A DNA stretch of 64,000 nt from Allacma fusca (GCA_947179485.1 OX359247.1:56889131-56953130), one strand, 5' to 3'. Counted from the stretch's first letter, positions 1 through 12,976 are shown. The notes: generated from the letters alone by a model not told the origin. Program-made: numbers and translations.

Positions 1-2041
1 AATGTGCCCCCGTTTTAAAGACTACTTTTATATCCAGTGATTTATTTTTCCCAGTTTCCAGGAATAAAAAAATGTGCAATTAAAAACTCCCTTCTGCAGA
101 TAGTAAAAAACAACAATAACAAATAATAAAAAAAACAACAAAGATTTCTATTTTAATACTATATGAGCCCACATTTAAATCCTGACTTCCTCTTGACTAC
201 CGCTCAACAACTGCTCCAAAGATAAATAGGTTCCTTTGAGGCTGAGCACTTGCATAATATGACTTTTAATGGAGCAAATTCCATTTCCTTATGTGGTTAT
301 ACATAGGACGTGAGGTAAATATCACCTGCACTTTCAACAGTGCCTATACAGTCATTGTTGACAATCATTCCTCCATTGTCCCCTCCTCCTGCCTTCATAA
401 GCGTGACATTTGTGTACCATGAAACCATGTTTGGTGCGCTGGTTAGATAATGTACATACATATGTATCTCCTGTATAATTTCGGAAATGTAATGGGAAAT
501 AATAAAGCTGAGCATGTCTAAAAAGGGATTTTTCCCTTGTCAAATACTTTGTTATGCTTATTTTGGGGGCTCTGACTCTTATTTGGTAATTTCATTGTAT
601 GTCATAGATTGGAATATCAATATCAGATATATGTATTTACAGATACACATGTCTTGCATCTGTCGAGGCTGGGCGTTTGCTTGCAATTACAATTGTCAAG
701 TACAGTTACTAGACCGACGCACTAATTGTAAGCAACAATACCAAATTGTATAGCGATCCCATCATGGTTTCGCTCTAAAGGAGAAAATGTGGCAAAAACT
801 TGGCAGTGATATCTCCATCAAAGCCTTCTTGAAGCACGAGTATTAAAACGTTGACTTGTGGTTCAATCATCAAACAGGAATGAGACGCTTGATTTATTTT
901 TGTTTTGCATAGCTAACATCACCTAATCACACCGCTTCAGGACTGACTGCATAGCAGGTGTAAAAGGTATAGTTAAGTAAGCTTTTGTAGGTATATTATA
1001 TAATTTGTTCACTTGAGTGTATGCTGAAGAAGCTAAATATATAGGAACTTTTTCAATTATCCCTGAGCCATAGCGTATAAGAAATCTCAGTTTTAATCGT
1101 CAAATGACAAGGGGGAAGTCATTAGATACGAAATTGTCAGATTTCCCTTTTTCAACTTATACACAAAGCACACCTTGTAAATAATACACCTTTACAAGTA
1201 GCAAAACTTGACTTTTGTGTAGCACATTGTATTGGGAAGGATAAAAATTAACATTGCGTTAATCCGGAAAGCATAGATACAAATAAATATTAGGTTTCTT
1301 CACATTATGAATATTTACCCTTTACCTCTAGAGAAAATTATTGAATTGTTTGAATTCCCAGGTCAGTTGAATAATGTGAACTGAATCATTCGGTTTAGTT
1401 CAGCTGGCTGTGAACCGAATCAAAAAAATAGCGAATCAAATTAATTTAATTTGACATTTTTTATTTTGATCTAAAAGCTTTGTATGTAGCTTTGTATATA
1501 GTTTGCTCGCCAAAATAGGACAAAATACATACTTTGGCAAATCGGAAATGTGGAACATTTACGCATTTCCAACCCAAATGTAGAAGGTCACAATAGGAAT
1601 TCTTACAGTATTCAACAGGGGTTGTTAAAAGGGGCACTGACACTGGTGCTAGCTTAAGTAGTATTTTAGCATGTAATGAATTTTAAAGGATGAAATTCAA
1701 GCTGCTTCACTTTTAGTAAAATCTCTTCTCAAGTCATACATTTTTGTGAGCGGAGATTTGATATTCAGAATTTTCTCTCTGAATCCTTACTGTTTAATTA
1801 TGTGCATTGACATCACGAGAGGGAGTTGTAGCAAAGGATGGAGCTGTTCATAATTACCTACCTAGGAGGGAGAAAGTAACATTGGAAATTTCAAATGATG
1901 TTATTAATGGGATATGAGATTACAATGGAATCTCATTGTAAAAGTTACTCGCTTGTAATAGCGTTTTCTGAGTAGGAACAGAAACATCTGCACAGTGACT
2001 TGTAGTAGCAATGCGTACTCTTGTAAGAGATAAGGTCATTG
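1..2041. other. Intergenic, no gene recognised
   Basis: AT-rich sequence with only short chance open frames. No splice-joined coding pattern, no recognisable domain and no paired terminal repeats were seen. Around 1370-1440 there are a few short motifs such as GAACCGAATC that resemble a stretch in the first intron of the second receptor gene (about 18990-19090), possibly an old dispersed repeat. Confidence 0.5.
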
Positions 2042-2405
2042 GTATTTGCCTATGCTCGGACTGGGTACGGATAATACCCGGGTACAGGTGTGGCGTACTC
2101 GCAAGTACGCAGGTACTACCTGGGTACTCTGGAATTTAGACTAAAGGGGGTACGGGTATGGGTACTTACTCTGTGGAACTTGGGTAGTACCCAATAGATA
2201 CGGGTATCACTACGTAAAACATCTGTACCCGAGTATTTTTGGGTACTCCAAGGATTTCTACTGGGATGAATTACTATGGCTTATTGCAATATCTGTCAAG
2301 TGTGGAGTTGGATGTAAATCTGTTTGCTCTTTATTGTGTACGGCTACTCGTGTCGATGAAAGAGCCACGGGATCATTTCAGCTTTCGTGGTCATTACATT
2401 CTAAC

Positions 2406-2533
2406 TAGGGGTGAGTATTTCGTTGGTTAACGATATTCTCGTTAAATCACGCGAGATGTCGTACCGTCTCGTTGATGCATAAAGAACGAGATAAAAGAGA
2501 TTCACGTCTCGTTGTCTCGTCATACTCACCCTA
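2406..2533. mobile_element. 128-bp MITE inside hAT family A copy 1
   Basis: The ends TAGGGGTGAGTAT and ATACTCACCCTA are inverted repeats, and TCTAAC occurs on both sides (2400-2405 and 2534-2539). Copy 2 of the host element has the uninterrupted site CAATCTAACGCTTC at about 5369-5382, which serves as the empty site. The interior has many ACGAGA/TCTCGT motifs. The superfamily is uncertain; the ends would fit hAT, but only 6 bp of the duplication match. Confidence 0.72.
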
Positions 2534-2864
2534 TCTAACGCTTCTAATGATTTTTGTCGGGTATCTTATAAAGAAATAGAACGTAAAGAGTCAGCCAGGT
2601 CGCCTTTTTATCGATTTATATTTAATGGAACTCATCGAAAAAGAATTTGAAGGGGGAGCAGGTTCCTGACATTGAATTTCATTAGCTTCATGGGGGGGGT
2701 CAAATTAAAATTATTTTAAGACGTATTATGAGATAAGTTTCGAATAAATATAAATTTGTTACCTTCGAGCAAGATCTATTTCTTATTCTTATAAGTACCC
2801 GAGTAATACCCGGCCCCAAACAGTAGATATCCGGGTACGGGAACAGGTTTTGGTACATTACAGG

Positions 2865-4557
2865 CAGTGCTGCGATCGGGTCAAGTAATTTCAAAACTTG
2901 ACCATGAACTTGACTTGACCACGAAACTTCAAGTAATTTTCAAGACATAACCTGAACTTGATAATTCGCGTTCGTGTAATTACTTGACTTGTCAAGTTCA
3001 AGTAATCAAGTAACTTTCGTAAGACCCGAACTTTATCAAGTAGTTAAATTTCCAAACTTGACTTGAACTTGACTTGACCATGACTTGAACGCGACTTGAA
3101 CTTGATAATTCAAGTTAATTATCTCAAAAAATTAAACATGGCCACAATAACTTGTCGAACTTGCTGCAGCAAATTATTTTCTTCAGACTGAAAACCAAAA
3201 TGCATTCAGAAAATAATTTTACTGCTACTTTTTATTTAAAACCATTCGAGGACAACTTTGAGCGTATACTGAATACAGTAAAAGTTCGATATAAGGGACT
3301 ATATAATTTATAAAGGAATTTCCCTTATACAAAACGTCTAAAGCATTGTGTAAATGAAAGTTGGTGTCAAACAAATGCATCCCTGATATCGATACATTCC
3401 TTATAAGGGACTGTGTACTAATGACGTCACTCCAAATTGCCCACTTTTGAACACCCCCTCCCCCAAAATCACATCAAATCATATTCTGTCAACCCCACCC
3501 CCACCATCTGACGTCATGTGTAATACTCATGTATTCATTAATACAATAAAGGCTGCATCCTTGATTAAAGCGGGATTTAGTAAAATACTAATAATTTGTG
3601 CATATTGTGTGACTGAATTCCGATGTCTGTGAAAGCCATCAAAAAGATTTGTTGTAACTGAATTCTAAAATATCGAAGATTACTGCTTTTATGTAGTACA
3701 ATAAACCCTCGTTATTTTTGTATGATGTCAGACAACACTTGCTCCTCCCCTCCTCCTGTCACCCGAAGTCACTCATTCTGCTACTCCCCCTCCCCCTAAA
3801 TGTATGACGTCATTAGTACACAGTCCCTAAGCTGAGCCCTTATAACAGACTTTCACTGTATTCTGACGAGTTTTACATTGTGTCAAGTTTTATTTAATGT
3901 TTATATATAAATTTATACATATACCTATTTGAGAATTACCAGTACTCTTAATTTAAAATTTAATAAACTAGTATTTACTTATTTATTAAACGCTTTTTGT
4001 AAAGAGTCATCCAAGCTCAATTTATATTGGAATTTATTTACACAAGTTGAAAATAATTATTCTAAACAACAATATGAATTATTAAGATAATTCTTTCATT
4101 TCATGGAGAGGCCGCTGCAACAACTATAACAATGAGCATGACCTGGTAAACAAGACCTTTATAAAACGGACTCTGATTTTGAATTTTGTCCTTTGATTTA
4201 TGGCATATGCAAACAATATTCCCTAGACACGATATGAAATTGGATTGTGATTTTGAAATTTCTTCCGTCCTTTATGGCATACGCAATCTAAAATTACTTG
4301 AACTTGACCATGAAATCTCAAGTTCATGGTCAAGTTTTTTCTTTCCATTACTTGACCCTGAACTTGACTTGAGATTCAAGTAAATTTTTCTTACTTGAAC
4401 TTGAACCTGACTTGTCTTAGAATGTCATGGTCAATACGAGTACGTACTTGAACTTGACCCGAAAGATTCAAGTAAAAACATTGGCCTACTTGAACTTGAC
4501 CCGAACTTGAACTTGACTTGAAAACTCAAGTATTACTTGAACTTGTCCGCAGCACTG
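2865..4557. mobile_element. hAT-like element, family B, nested in family A
   Basis: It starts CAGTGCTGCGATC and ends GTCCGCAGCACTG, giving a 10-bp perfect inverted terminus (CAGTGCTGCG). The 8-bp duplication ATTACAGG lies at 2857-2864 and 4558-4565. Both subterminal regions are crowded with CAAGTTCAAGT/ACTTGAACTTGAC motifs. No transposase was recognised. It is itself interrupted by a mariner-like MITE at 3276-3858. Confidence 0.85.
3276..3858. mobile_element. Tc1/mariner-type MITE nested in family B
   Basis: The ends CAGTAAAAGTTCGATATAAG and CTTATAACAGACTTTCACTG are inverted repeats flanked by TA (3274-3275 and 3859-3860). A second, internal inverted repeat is perfect over 24 bp: 3406-3429 against 3805-3828, containing GACTGTGTACTAATGACGTC. 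The interior holds C-rich patches but no coding frame. It is about 583 bp and non-autonomous. Confidence 0.75.
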
Positions 4558-5622
4558 ATTACAGGTAGTAGCAAATTGTGGGTACATGTATTAAATTTTA
4601 GTTTTCAGTCTGGGTACGGGTGCCAAACAAATTTACCCAGACAGTCGGTAACGGGTATAGGTACAGTATATCGTCTTAACGGATGTTGGGGTACGGGTAC
4701 TCTCTCTGCACCCAGTACGAGCAGTGGTATTTGCATTCTTGACTCCCATTTACAGTGTAAATTCATAGTGAAAGTGCTAAAAGTGTTTTGGCAATATTGG
4801 GAAATGGCGTGGAATGAGAGACTCAGTAATTAAATTAAAAATTGATAATAACATCTCACGTTATTAATAATGCACAGTAAAGGTTTAATTCCTGAAGTCA
4901 CAGATTTCAGCAGGAGATGACCTCAGTGTCGTAGACGTAATTACACGTTTCGTCCTAGTTGGGTCTCTGCCAGTGCTCGGACTGGGTACGGGTAATACTC
5001 GGGTAAATGGGTACGGGTACAGATATGGGTACTACCCGGGTACAGAAGTTGCGTACTCGCAAGTACGCGGGTACTACCCGGGTACTCTTGATTTTAGGCA
5101 ATAAAGTGGGTACAGGTATGGGTACTCACTCAGTGACAATCGGGTAGTACCCAATGGGTACGGGTATCACTATGTAAAATTCCTGTACCCGTGGGTGCTG
5201 TACCCGAGTATTATTGGGTACTCAAGGATTCCTAATGGGATGGATTACTATGGCTAACAATAAGACCTACCAACCGTGGAGTTGTTTATTTCTTTGCATA
5301 TCTACAGATACTTGCGTTAGTGACAGAGCCAAGTGGCTTCGTCTCATTTATGATTACGTGGTAGTTGCAATCTAACGCTTCTACTAATTCATCCAAGGAA
5401 TCTAATAAAGAAATAGAGCGTAGAGTCAGTGAAATCATGTGTTTATCGACTTAAATAGTGAAGCTCGTCAACGAAGAATTTCAAGGGGGAGGTTCTTGGG
5501 ATTTAATTTAATTAGCTTCATTGGGAGCGTAACATTACAATTATTTGAAGACGTATTACGAGATAAGGTCGGAATAAATATACATTTATTAGCAGATCCA
5601 TTTCTTAGCGTTACAAGTACCC

Positions 5623-6443
5623 AGGGTCGCCCATTTGAAAACGCCAAGGCATTTTATGCAGACAATTTGAGCATTTTCAATTCAGGGTATTTATGACACT
5701 TTGAGTATTTATTGAGGTGAATATTTATAACATTTTAGAATGAAAAATATCATTCCTTGCACGCAATATTTATATTTCAGTCCCTTTGATTAATGTTGAT
5801 AATTTTGACGTTAAAAGAACTTGACAGACATCTGAACTTGGCGTTCAAAACTTCCATGGGGTTGCATTTTAGTCCTATTTTGCCTGTATTTTTCGAAAAT
5901 CTCCGTCTCGGGCTTTATAAATGTGAGAGACAGTTTACGAATGTTTGTTTTATAAAGCTGCAATATAAAATTAATATTCAATATTGCCTCCCACATTTAT
6001 TTCCTGAAACTGCAGTGTTTGACTTGGAAAAATTATGATCAACTCAATTTTTCCATATAACATTTTCTATACACAGTGTACGATTAGCCGTAAACGATTA
6101 GCCGGGGAAAAATTGTTTCTTGTTCTCGAAGTTGAAAAGCAAGTTATGGAGAGTTTAGTATTAAAGAATCCGTCCCAATTCCAATTAGCCTAGAACACAT
6201 TTCATTTCATTCAGCAAGTTATTATTTTGGGGTAGTAGGATTTGAATTTCGTCAGTGTTTATTAAAAAAATCGCAAAATGCCTTAAATAATGTTTTCAAA
6301 AAATTCAAATAGGATGTCTTTAACGCATAGGGAAAATTCCCAAAATCGCGGACACTTTTAATGGAGGTCAAAAAATTGACAAATTAAAATTTTTCAGCTG
6401 GGCAGGCTATTGTCGTCGGGGATTTTAAATCAGCCAAACTTCC
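5623..6443. mobile_element. Unclassified insertion inside family A copy 2
   Basis: Copy 1 is continuous across this point, while copy 2 carries about 820 extra bases. The short direct repeat AGTACCC lies at 5616-5622 and 6444-6450 and could be a target duplication, though AGTACCC is common in this family. No convincing terminal inverted repeats and no coding frame were found. Confidence 0.4.
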
Positions 6444-6515
6444 AGTACCCGAGTAATACCCGGGTACACACAATAGATACTCGGGTACGGGTACAGGTTT
6501 TGGGTACATTACTGG

Positions 6516-6879
6516 TACGGGTAAAATGTGGGTACAGGTACTACATTGTATTTTCAGGTACGGGTACGGGTACTGAAATAATTTACCCGGTTACTCGGGT
6601 ATGGGTACGTTTATAGGTACAGCATTTTGTAGTACCCGATATTCGGGTACGGGTATGGGTACGACATTAGCGATCCAGTTGATCTGCACTGCAGAGACCA
6701 GTGCTCGGACCGGGTACAGAAACCGTGTACCCGTACCCATACCCGTACCCGAATATCGGGTACTACAAAATGCTGTACCTATAAACGTACCCATACCCGA
6801 GTAACCGGGTAAATTATTTCAGTACCCGTACCCGTACCTGAAAATACAATGTAGTACCTGTACCCACATTTTACCCGTA
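6516..6879. repeat. Perfect inverted duplication with 148-bp arms
   Basis: Bases 6516-6663 and 6732-6879 are reverse complements with no mismatch found by eye, separated by a 68-bp spacer. The spacer holds the family A terminus CAGTGCTCGGAC in reverse and the flipped target duplication GCAGAGAC. One arm is the right part of family A copy 2; the other is its inverted duplicate. Confidence 0.85.
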
Positions 6880-8683
6880 TTATTATTGTATTATTATTGT
6901 AGTTTTTCTACTGAAGGAAGTAATAGAATTCAATAGAACCGCAAAACAGAGCAAGAAAAGTGTTATAAATTTGTAAAATTTTGCACACAAATTTTTTAAA
7001 AATATATAATAAAGCAGTGAGCTCTGATTCCAAGATCAATGCACCGCACAGGAAGAAGTTATTATTTATCATTATTACGCCCTGATGAAGATCAATGTTT
7101 GAGATTGAAAGCTGGCAAATGAATTGATTCTAAGCATTGTTCACGTATTCCTATTATTTCAACATGGATGATATTACAGCAAGTAATTATTATAGTTTTT
7201 ATGCCTCGCGGCTACGTTTGTGAAGACTTGTATGACATTAAAGTCTGAATATCCGTAATTCCTAGTAACGTATTCGCCGGTACATTTGTTAGTGTATAAT
7301 TTGTATATGAGCTCAAAAAAAGATTTATTGAGAATGGGCTTATGAATACATACAGTAGGACAGCTGCTGTCATACAGTGTTACAAGCCAATATAATTATA
7401 TATTGCACTAAAATTGAGCATCACTATTCTCAATATTATGGACACTACGTCATTTTAGCGTCCTCACATTTTGTGTCAATATTTTATTTAAGCAGCTACT
7501 CTGTCATATGTATATAATTCCCTTTGCTTTTGTAAGCCTGCAATATGTATGTACGTAATTGATGCCCAATTTTAATCAAACTCAAATGGTATACGTGTGT
7601 GTAATGATATGACTTTTGCGACAAAATTTCTTATCAAATTGGACCGTTAGAACGTCCCCAGGGTCTCATCATATAGCCATTTCGAAGTTTTGTACAGGTG
7701 CCCCTGCTCAAATTATTGACATTAGGGAGTAATTTACACTCCACTATTTTCGCACTGTAGACATAATTATATATTTGCCCAAAGAGAAGAAATGTGGAAT
7801 TCAAATTGACAAGTAATTTTTCTTCCCATTCAATTCCCGTCATCATCACCTGCAACCATTACCGTATTTCCCTCCTGCCTTTTCCATATGTGGTTTGCCT
7901 AGACTCTAAAAATGGGACTGACTACTATCCGCAATTAAAAATGCGCATTTCAAGTACGTGGCCTGTGACGGGGCACATCGATCCAGATATTCAAGAAAAT
8001 GGAAGGAATGAAAATCCTCGTGTAGGCTTGTCATTCTCGGCCATTGAAGCACTCAGAGATCTTCGGACACAGGTAACGGAATTTATTTACAGACTGAGAA
8101 GCTTTCACCCAAAATTATGAGCTTTCCAAAGTAAGTTGGTGAATAATGGTTAAAGTGTTTTGTCATTACTACTAATGGAATTATGACAGTCAAGTGTGCC
8201 TAACAAGGAGTGAGTAATCAAGTTTTGAAATCTTGTCAAAAATATTATTTAATGCTGCGTATGTACAGTAAGGCGAGTGAGGATTAAAAGCCGAAAGAGT
8301 TTTGACAGCACAAATTATGCACAATATAAAACACAAATACTAAAAGGCGTAAAGTGTCGATGCACTTTCATGTTTTTTATCCCCTGCTAAAATCAAGGTA
8401 ACTATATCCATTTGATCACAATTTGTTTTAACACAATGTATTTTTTTAAACGCACGTACAACAACATTAATATTTTCGTGAAATCGGGTTCTATTTTTAC
8501 ATTTGGAAAGAGAAAATAAATGCAATGTTACCATGCTTTTGCTTCCCCAGTTGTCTGAACCTGAACGAAATGTAAAACACTTAATTGTTAAAGTAAAGAT
8601 ACCTTACTGCGTTTCCCGCTCAACATTTTACATCCCCTTTAGCATTTATTTTTGAGGCCAGTGCAAAGTTATAAGATTTTTCA
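6880..8683. other. Intergenic, upstream of receptor 1
   Basis: AT-rich DNA with no recognisable gene. A 108-codon open frame at 7794-8120 has no domain, no paralogue in the window and no splice partner. No convincing promoter element was identified for the receptor gene that follows. Confidence 0.45.
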
Positions 8684-11228
8684 ATGATGTTATTGGATTT
8701 TGAAAAGGTACAAGCCTTGTGGAGCAAGCAAGGGAAAAATCCTCACAAGCAATTTGTGAGGAACGTGACTCATCAAATGGAGAAGGTCTTTAAGAATGAT
8801 CTACGACGAGAGGATGATCTCTATGTGTCAATGCGGAGTTTCCTGATTTTTGGACAAGCTCTAGGAATTGTACCGATTCGAGGACTGGGACAAAAAAATT
8901 GTAGAGTACTTCATTTCCGGTAAGAACCATGGAACATTTCAACTTTCAATTTACGTTATCCTATTTGTGTACCCCAGTAAATAGATTCTTATTAAATGGT
9001 CTGGATTTGAAGCCAACTTAATTACGTTTACTGTAAAAATGAAAAACAGTAAAAATGTATATATTTTTTGCAAGCTTAATAATCAAAAACGAAAATATTT
9101 TATTTTATTTTGTGGAAAATAAGGAACTCTCTTATGAGCGCATTTTCTATAGGGAAAAATTACGGGCCGTATTCACGTTGAGCCCCGTGTTATTTTTGCT
9201 ACTTATAAGAGCATGTCAATGTAGGAGTCAAATTTTGCTCCGCTTTCACGATATCGAGAATTCACTTTGTCGTACATAATTTAATTGTGTGTAATTACTC
9301 CTTTCATATTTAGACATGAAAATGTACATGAAATAACTCAATGCGAATGCATTAATTATGACTTGAAAATTGTGATTTCAGGTGGTGCAGTTGGCAGACA
9401 TTTTACAATACAGCAATGACGATGTTACTAGTCCTTGCCGCCATGCTTAACCTTGTCGTTTGCTTTCAAGTGAGAGGGAAGAATCCTAGTGAGTTGGCCT
9501 GGTCAGCCAATATGGCAGTGTACTATTCCATTGGGGCTTTCAAGTATGTATTAATTACAAAAACCACTAATCTATTACGAGGACATGACATTCATACATA
9601 TGTAACTCATATTAATTCCATTCTAATTTTGTTTACTTCTAATTTATCTCTGGAAAATTCTAGCTACCAATTCTTCCTGCGAAATACAAGACGAATCATA
9701 GAATTATTCAAAACGTGGCAGGAAGTTGACTTAAATTTCGTAGGAATTGATAAGAATTTATTTCGGGACAGTGTTTTGATCTCTGGATGCATTTACACCT
9801 TTTGTATATTCGAGCATGCTTTTTCTCATTTGAAATTTTTCCCTTTGGTGGAAGTGGCTGAGAGTGAGTAAAGCTGGGATCTGGAGCTTGTGTAAACTTT
9901 GACTGTAGAAATTTTGTCGTTCGATTTTCTATCAAATTTTGCAATTTTTGTTCCCCCAAAAAATTGTTTAATATATTGATTTTAGGACGATTACTTTCGG
10001 AGCCAAAAGTGCAAGGGATTCTAAAGAATGCAACTGCCTGGGAAACTTACTACTGGAGATCGCATCCTTTCCTCCCTACCATCGTTCCCTTCAGCAACTT
10101 CGTTGCCATCACATTCTTCCTGTTGAGTAAATTTGCTATATTTGCTTGGGACTTTGGTGATATTCTCATTTCCGTCCTGTCCCGAGCCTTATACTACAAA
10201 TTCAAACTTTTGATTGAGCAAGCGGAGACGCGGTTGATTAGGAACCGCTCTACTAGTTTGGGTATGAGACCTCCCTTAAAAAATATGAAATAAATTGAAG
10301 TATCCAGGTTAGGTTATGGAATTCAATAATTCACATAGTTATTATTGTTTGTGATGCAGATTCAGAAAAATGGATCCAGCTTACGGATGACCACGCAAAA
10401 TTGTACCTTCTGATAACGGAATTTGAGGGACTGCTCTCTCCATTGGTATTTGCTTCCTTTGGGGTCAACATCTACTACCTTTGCTTGCAGGTAACAACTG
10501 TACAGATTTACTGGATTATACTTTTTTCCAACTCCCAGACCAAATAAAGTAGTGACTCATAAACTATTTGATTCCCCAAGTTTGATGAGTCTGAATACTT
10601 TTCATAGGTCAAAGTTCATTTGCTTTTAAATATGAGTTAGAATGTTTATTTCGACGATTGCTTTCTAAATTACTTGAGAGATTGAAAATAGACATTTTTT
10701 AAGCTCCCGGAAACATCTCAAAATAATTACCGAAATACGCTTATAATAATAATTCCCGTTAAATATTTGTAGCTAAATCTTGGCTTGACTCCATCAGCAA
10801 ATAATAGTCTTATAGCCAGCATTTATGCCACGTGGTCATTTATGCAATTACTCGTACGGTTACTTGCTGCAGCCATCCCTGCCGCACAAATTCACACGTA
10901 TGCACATAAGATGCTCCAAGTTTTAAAACAATGTCCGACACCTTGCTATACTACGGAGGTAGAGAAATATTTGTCTAATATATTTTTTTGCTTGAATATT
11001 TTACGTCTACAATTTCCTTACAACTTGTAATTAGGCCTCCTGAATTAACTAGATAAAATATGGATGTAACAGGTGGACCGAACGGAAAGATTCTTGGCTG
11101 TCACCAAAATCGGCTTGTCTGGTCTGGGATGCTTTACCATTACCAGGCCATTTATCCTCTCTATTGTGAGCGTTGTTTTCACTTTCGAAATTGTACTACT
11201 TCAGTCCACGGTGGTGGACACCCCTTAA
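8684..11228 (+). CDS. Gustatory receptor, sugar-receptor type (receptor 1)
   Basis: Seven exons: 8684-8919, 9382-9543, 9664-9863, 9986-10261, 10360-10490, 10773-10958, 11073-11228, joined in phases 2,2,1,1,0,0 to give 448 residues. All introns are GT-AG. The product is a multi-span membrane chemoreceptor of the arthropod trehalose/sugar receptor family. Family hallmarks are ELAWSANMAVYYSIG, FEHAFSHLKFFP, ATAWETYYWRSHPF, AWDFGDILISVLSRALYYKF, LSPLVFASFGVNIYYLCLQ and, in the last exon, TFEIVLLQ in place of the general receptor signature TYxxxxxQF. The ATG at 8684 opens the longest frame with two Met codons; the true start could differ slightly. It is the most divergent of the three copies, lacking the QPFSENL stretch before intron 1. 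A possible AATAAA poly(A) signal is at 11333-11338. Ligand is inferred from the family only. Confidence 0.9.
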
Positions 11229-12976
11229 CTGCTTGCGACGTATATTCCTTTCTGTGTATGCAAAGTAACTAATTCAGAAATGTAAATATTATGTGTACCC
11301 ATGTATAATTATTATGACTACTCCGTGGATAAAATAAATATTGACAAAATATGGAAGTACTTATAACAGTTCCAAATTCCAAAGTACGCAAACTTTCTAC
11401 GCTCGGAAAAGTAATGATCCTTTGAGGAATATTACAATTAATTGATAAGTCTCGGGATTATTATTACTACGTTATATCGGCATTTATTATTACTATAATT
11501 TTATTGGTTTACGTTAATGCTATTTACGTATGCACATGCAAATAAACTAACAGACTCCACGTGAGTTTTCCCTGAGTATGAGGAAGGAGGGTCTGGTTCT
11601 TCCCCAAAATATTGACACTGAGCTTCAAAGTTGGTGAGTTGGCCCTAAGTATGTGTGGAACTAAATCTCAGCTAGAAAATCATGAGCCGTGTCATTCACT
11701 GTAGTTTTAATTGTCCGAATTACCTTGCTTTTTATTTTTTTTAAATCAATATGATGATAGTGTGAGAATTGGGCTATTCGTAAACAGATGAATAACAGTC
11801 ATATGTGAAAACCTATGATAATTTAATTTCAAATAAAACCTATAATGCTAATGCAAGCTATAATTACGCGTGCAGTTATACCTAAAAGTATCTAAACTGG
11901 GTACAGGCCTATAGATGGATAGTTAACACTGTGTTCTTTCAAGGAGAAAAATTAACGTTGTGGTAAATGAGAGGGCCTCCAAATACATATATATTTGCTC
12001 CATTAAAGAAAATGTGCTTATTATGGAGTCTCCTACATCAATGGTTTACAGTAGCATGTAATTATAAATTCTCATATGTGTCAGCCACTCAACCCCGTAC
12101 CGGAATACATTCGGACTAATGACCATAATTACTTTTTGTAATAATTATTCACATACTTATTATTATAGGTAGTTGGATTTTTTTACAACGTAACCCACAA
12201 ACTCAAGTATTTGTATATAAATACAATGTACTGTCTATAAGAGCACCCCTACATGGGTTACAATCTGACTCATATATATTATACTCGTGTGGGACTCGAA
12301 TAGGAAGGCATCCAGGAATCCAAGCCCTGTGAATATGCTCTGTGTGTGTCTCCAGCAGAGATAGTATCACTATAGGCATATGTAAAGACACTGTATTACT
12401 ACAAGTGTAAATAAAAAATATGAATCCTCCAATTAGGGAAGGGAATTAATATGCAAAGTATAGTAATTATTAACTTTATAATGACAAATGACACTCAATA
12501 CGAGTGAATGACCTTTTTTTCGTATCTTAAATCCAGTAATAAGACACTACTCACCCATTCCAACTAACAATAAGAATAAAACCTTTACTGTGGAAATTTC
12601 CACCTCTATTCACAAAACTACTTCGGAGGGGACCAGCCTTCCAGGACGTTTTTCAAATTGACTCCTGCTGCAGGAGATAAATTACTACTGACTTTATATA
12701 CAGAGCTGACTTCATGAAGCGAGCATTTCTAAATCCATTGCTCAGGAAGGACATCCTGGGAGCTCCATCCGAAATTATTGGAAATATTCCTTTAAAATTT
12801 TAAACACTTTTAAATATTCGAGGAAGCAAATCCGGATCAAAAATATTCACAAAATTACTTCAGGACACAAACATATATAAACTCCCTAAACGTTCAAATA
12901 CATCCGTTTTTCCCAGCACAATACACATACAATCTTGGCATTCGAATCTGAAAATCACGGAAAGATTTTTGACAAT
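11229..12976. other. Intergenic between receptor 1 and the small membrane protein gene
   Basis: It holds the 3' untranslated region of receptor 1 (possible AATAAA at 11333) and, at its right edge, the promoter region of the next gene. No other coding pattern or transposon end was recognised. Confidence 0.5.
12874..12880 (+). promoter_or_regulatory. Candidate TATA box of the small membrane protein gene
   Basis: TATATAA lies 97 bases upstream of the ATG at 12977, a spacing that allows a short 5' leader. Position and sequence are the only support; AT-rich background makes chance matches common. Confidence 0.35.

Larger units (their letters stand above)
2050..4726. mobile_element. hAT-like element, family A copy 1, interrupted by nested insertions
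   Basis: The ends are CTATGCTCGGAC (2050) and GTACGAGCAGTG (to 4726), imperfect inverted copies of the CAGTGCTCGGAC end seen in copy 2 at 4971. The 8-bp direct duplication GTATTTGC flanks it at 2042-2049 and 4727-4734. Subterminal DNA is full of GGGTAC/GTACCC motifs, as expected for transposase-binding repeats of hAT elements. No transposase frame was seen, so it is non-autonomous. It contains two independent insertions (2406-2533 and 2865-4557); without these the element is just under 1 kb. Confidence 0.8.
4971..6879. mobile_element. hAT-like element, family A copy 2, rearranged at its right end
   Basis: The left end is CAGTGCTCGGACTGGG, preceded by GTCTCTGC (4963-4970). Internal sequence parallels copy 1 (for example GAATAAATATACATTTATTA near 5570 and GTACCCGAGTAATACCCGGG near 6445). 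The right terminus is found only in reverse orientation at 6699, preceded by GCAGAGAC (6691-6698), the reverse complement of the left target duplication. The right end and its flank are therefore inverted (see the palindrome entry). An 821-bp extra segment interrupts it at 5623-6443. Confidence 0.75.

Noticed and set aside
6591-6804. Two near-identical open frames on opposite strands
   Set aside because: They are mirror images produced by the 148-bp palindrome in transposon sequence.
7794-8120. 108-codon open frame upstream of receptor 1
   Set aside because: No domain, no splice partner, no paralogue at the matching place before receptors 2 and 3.
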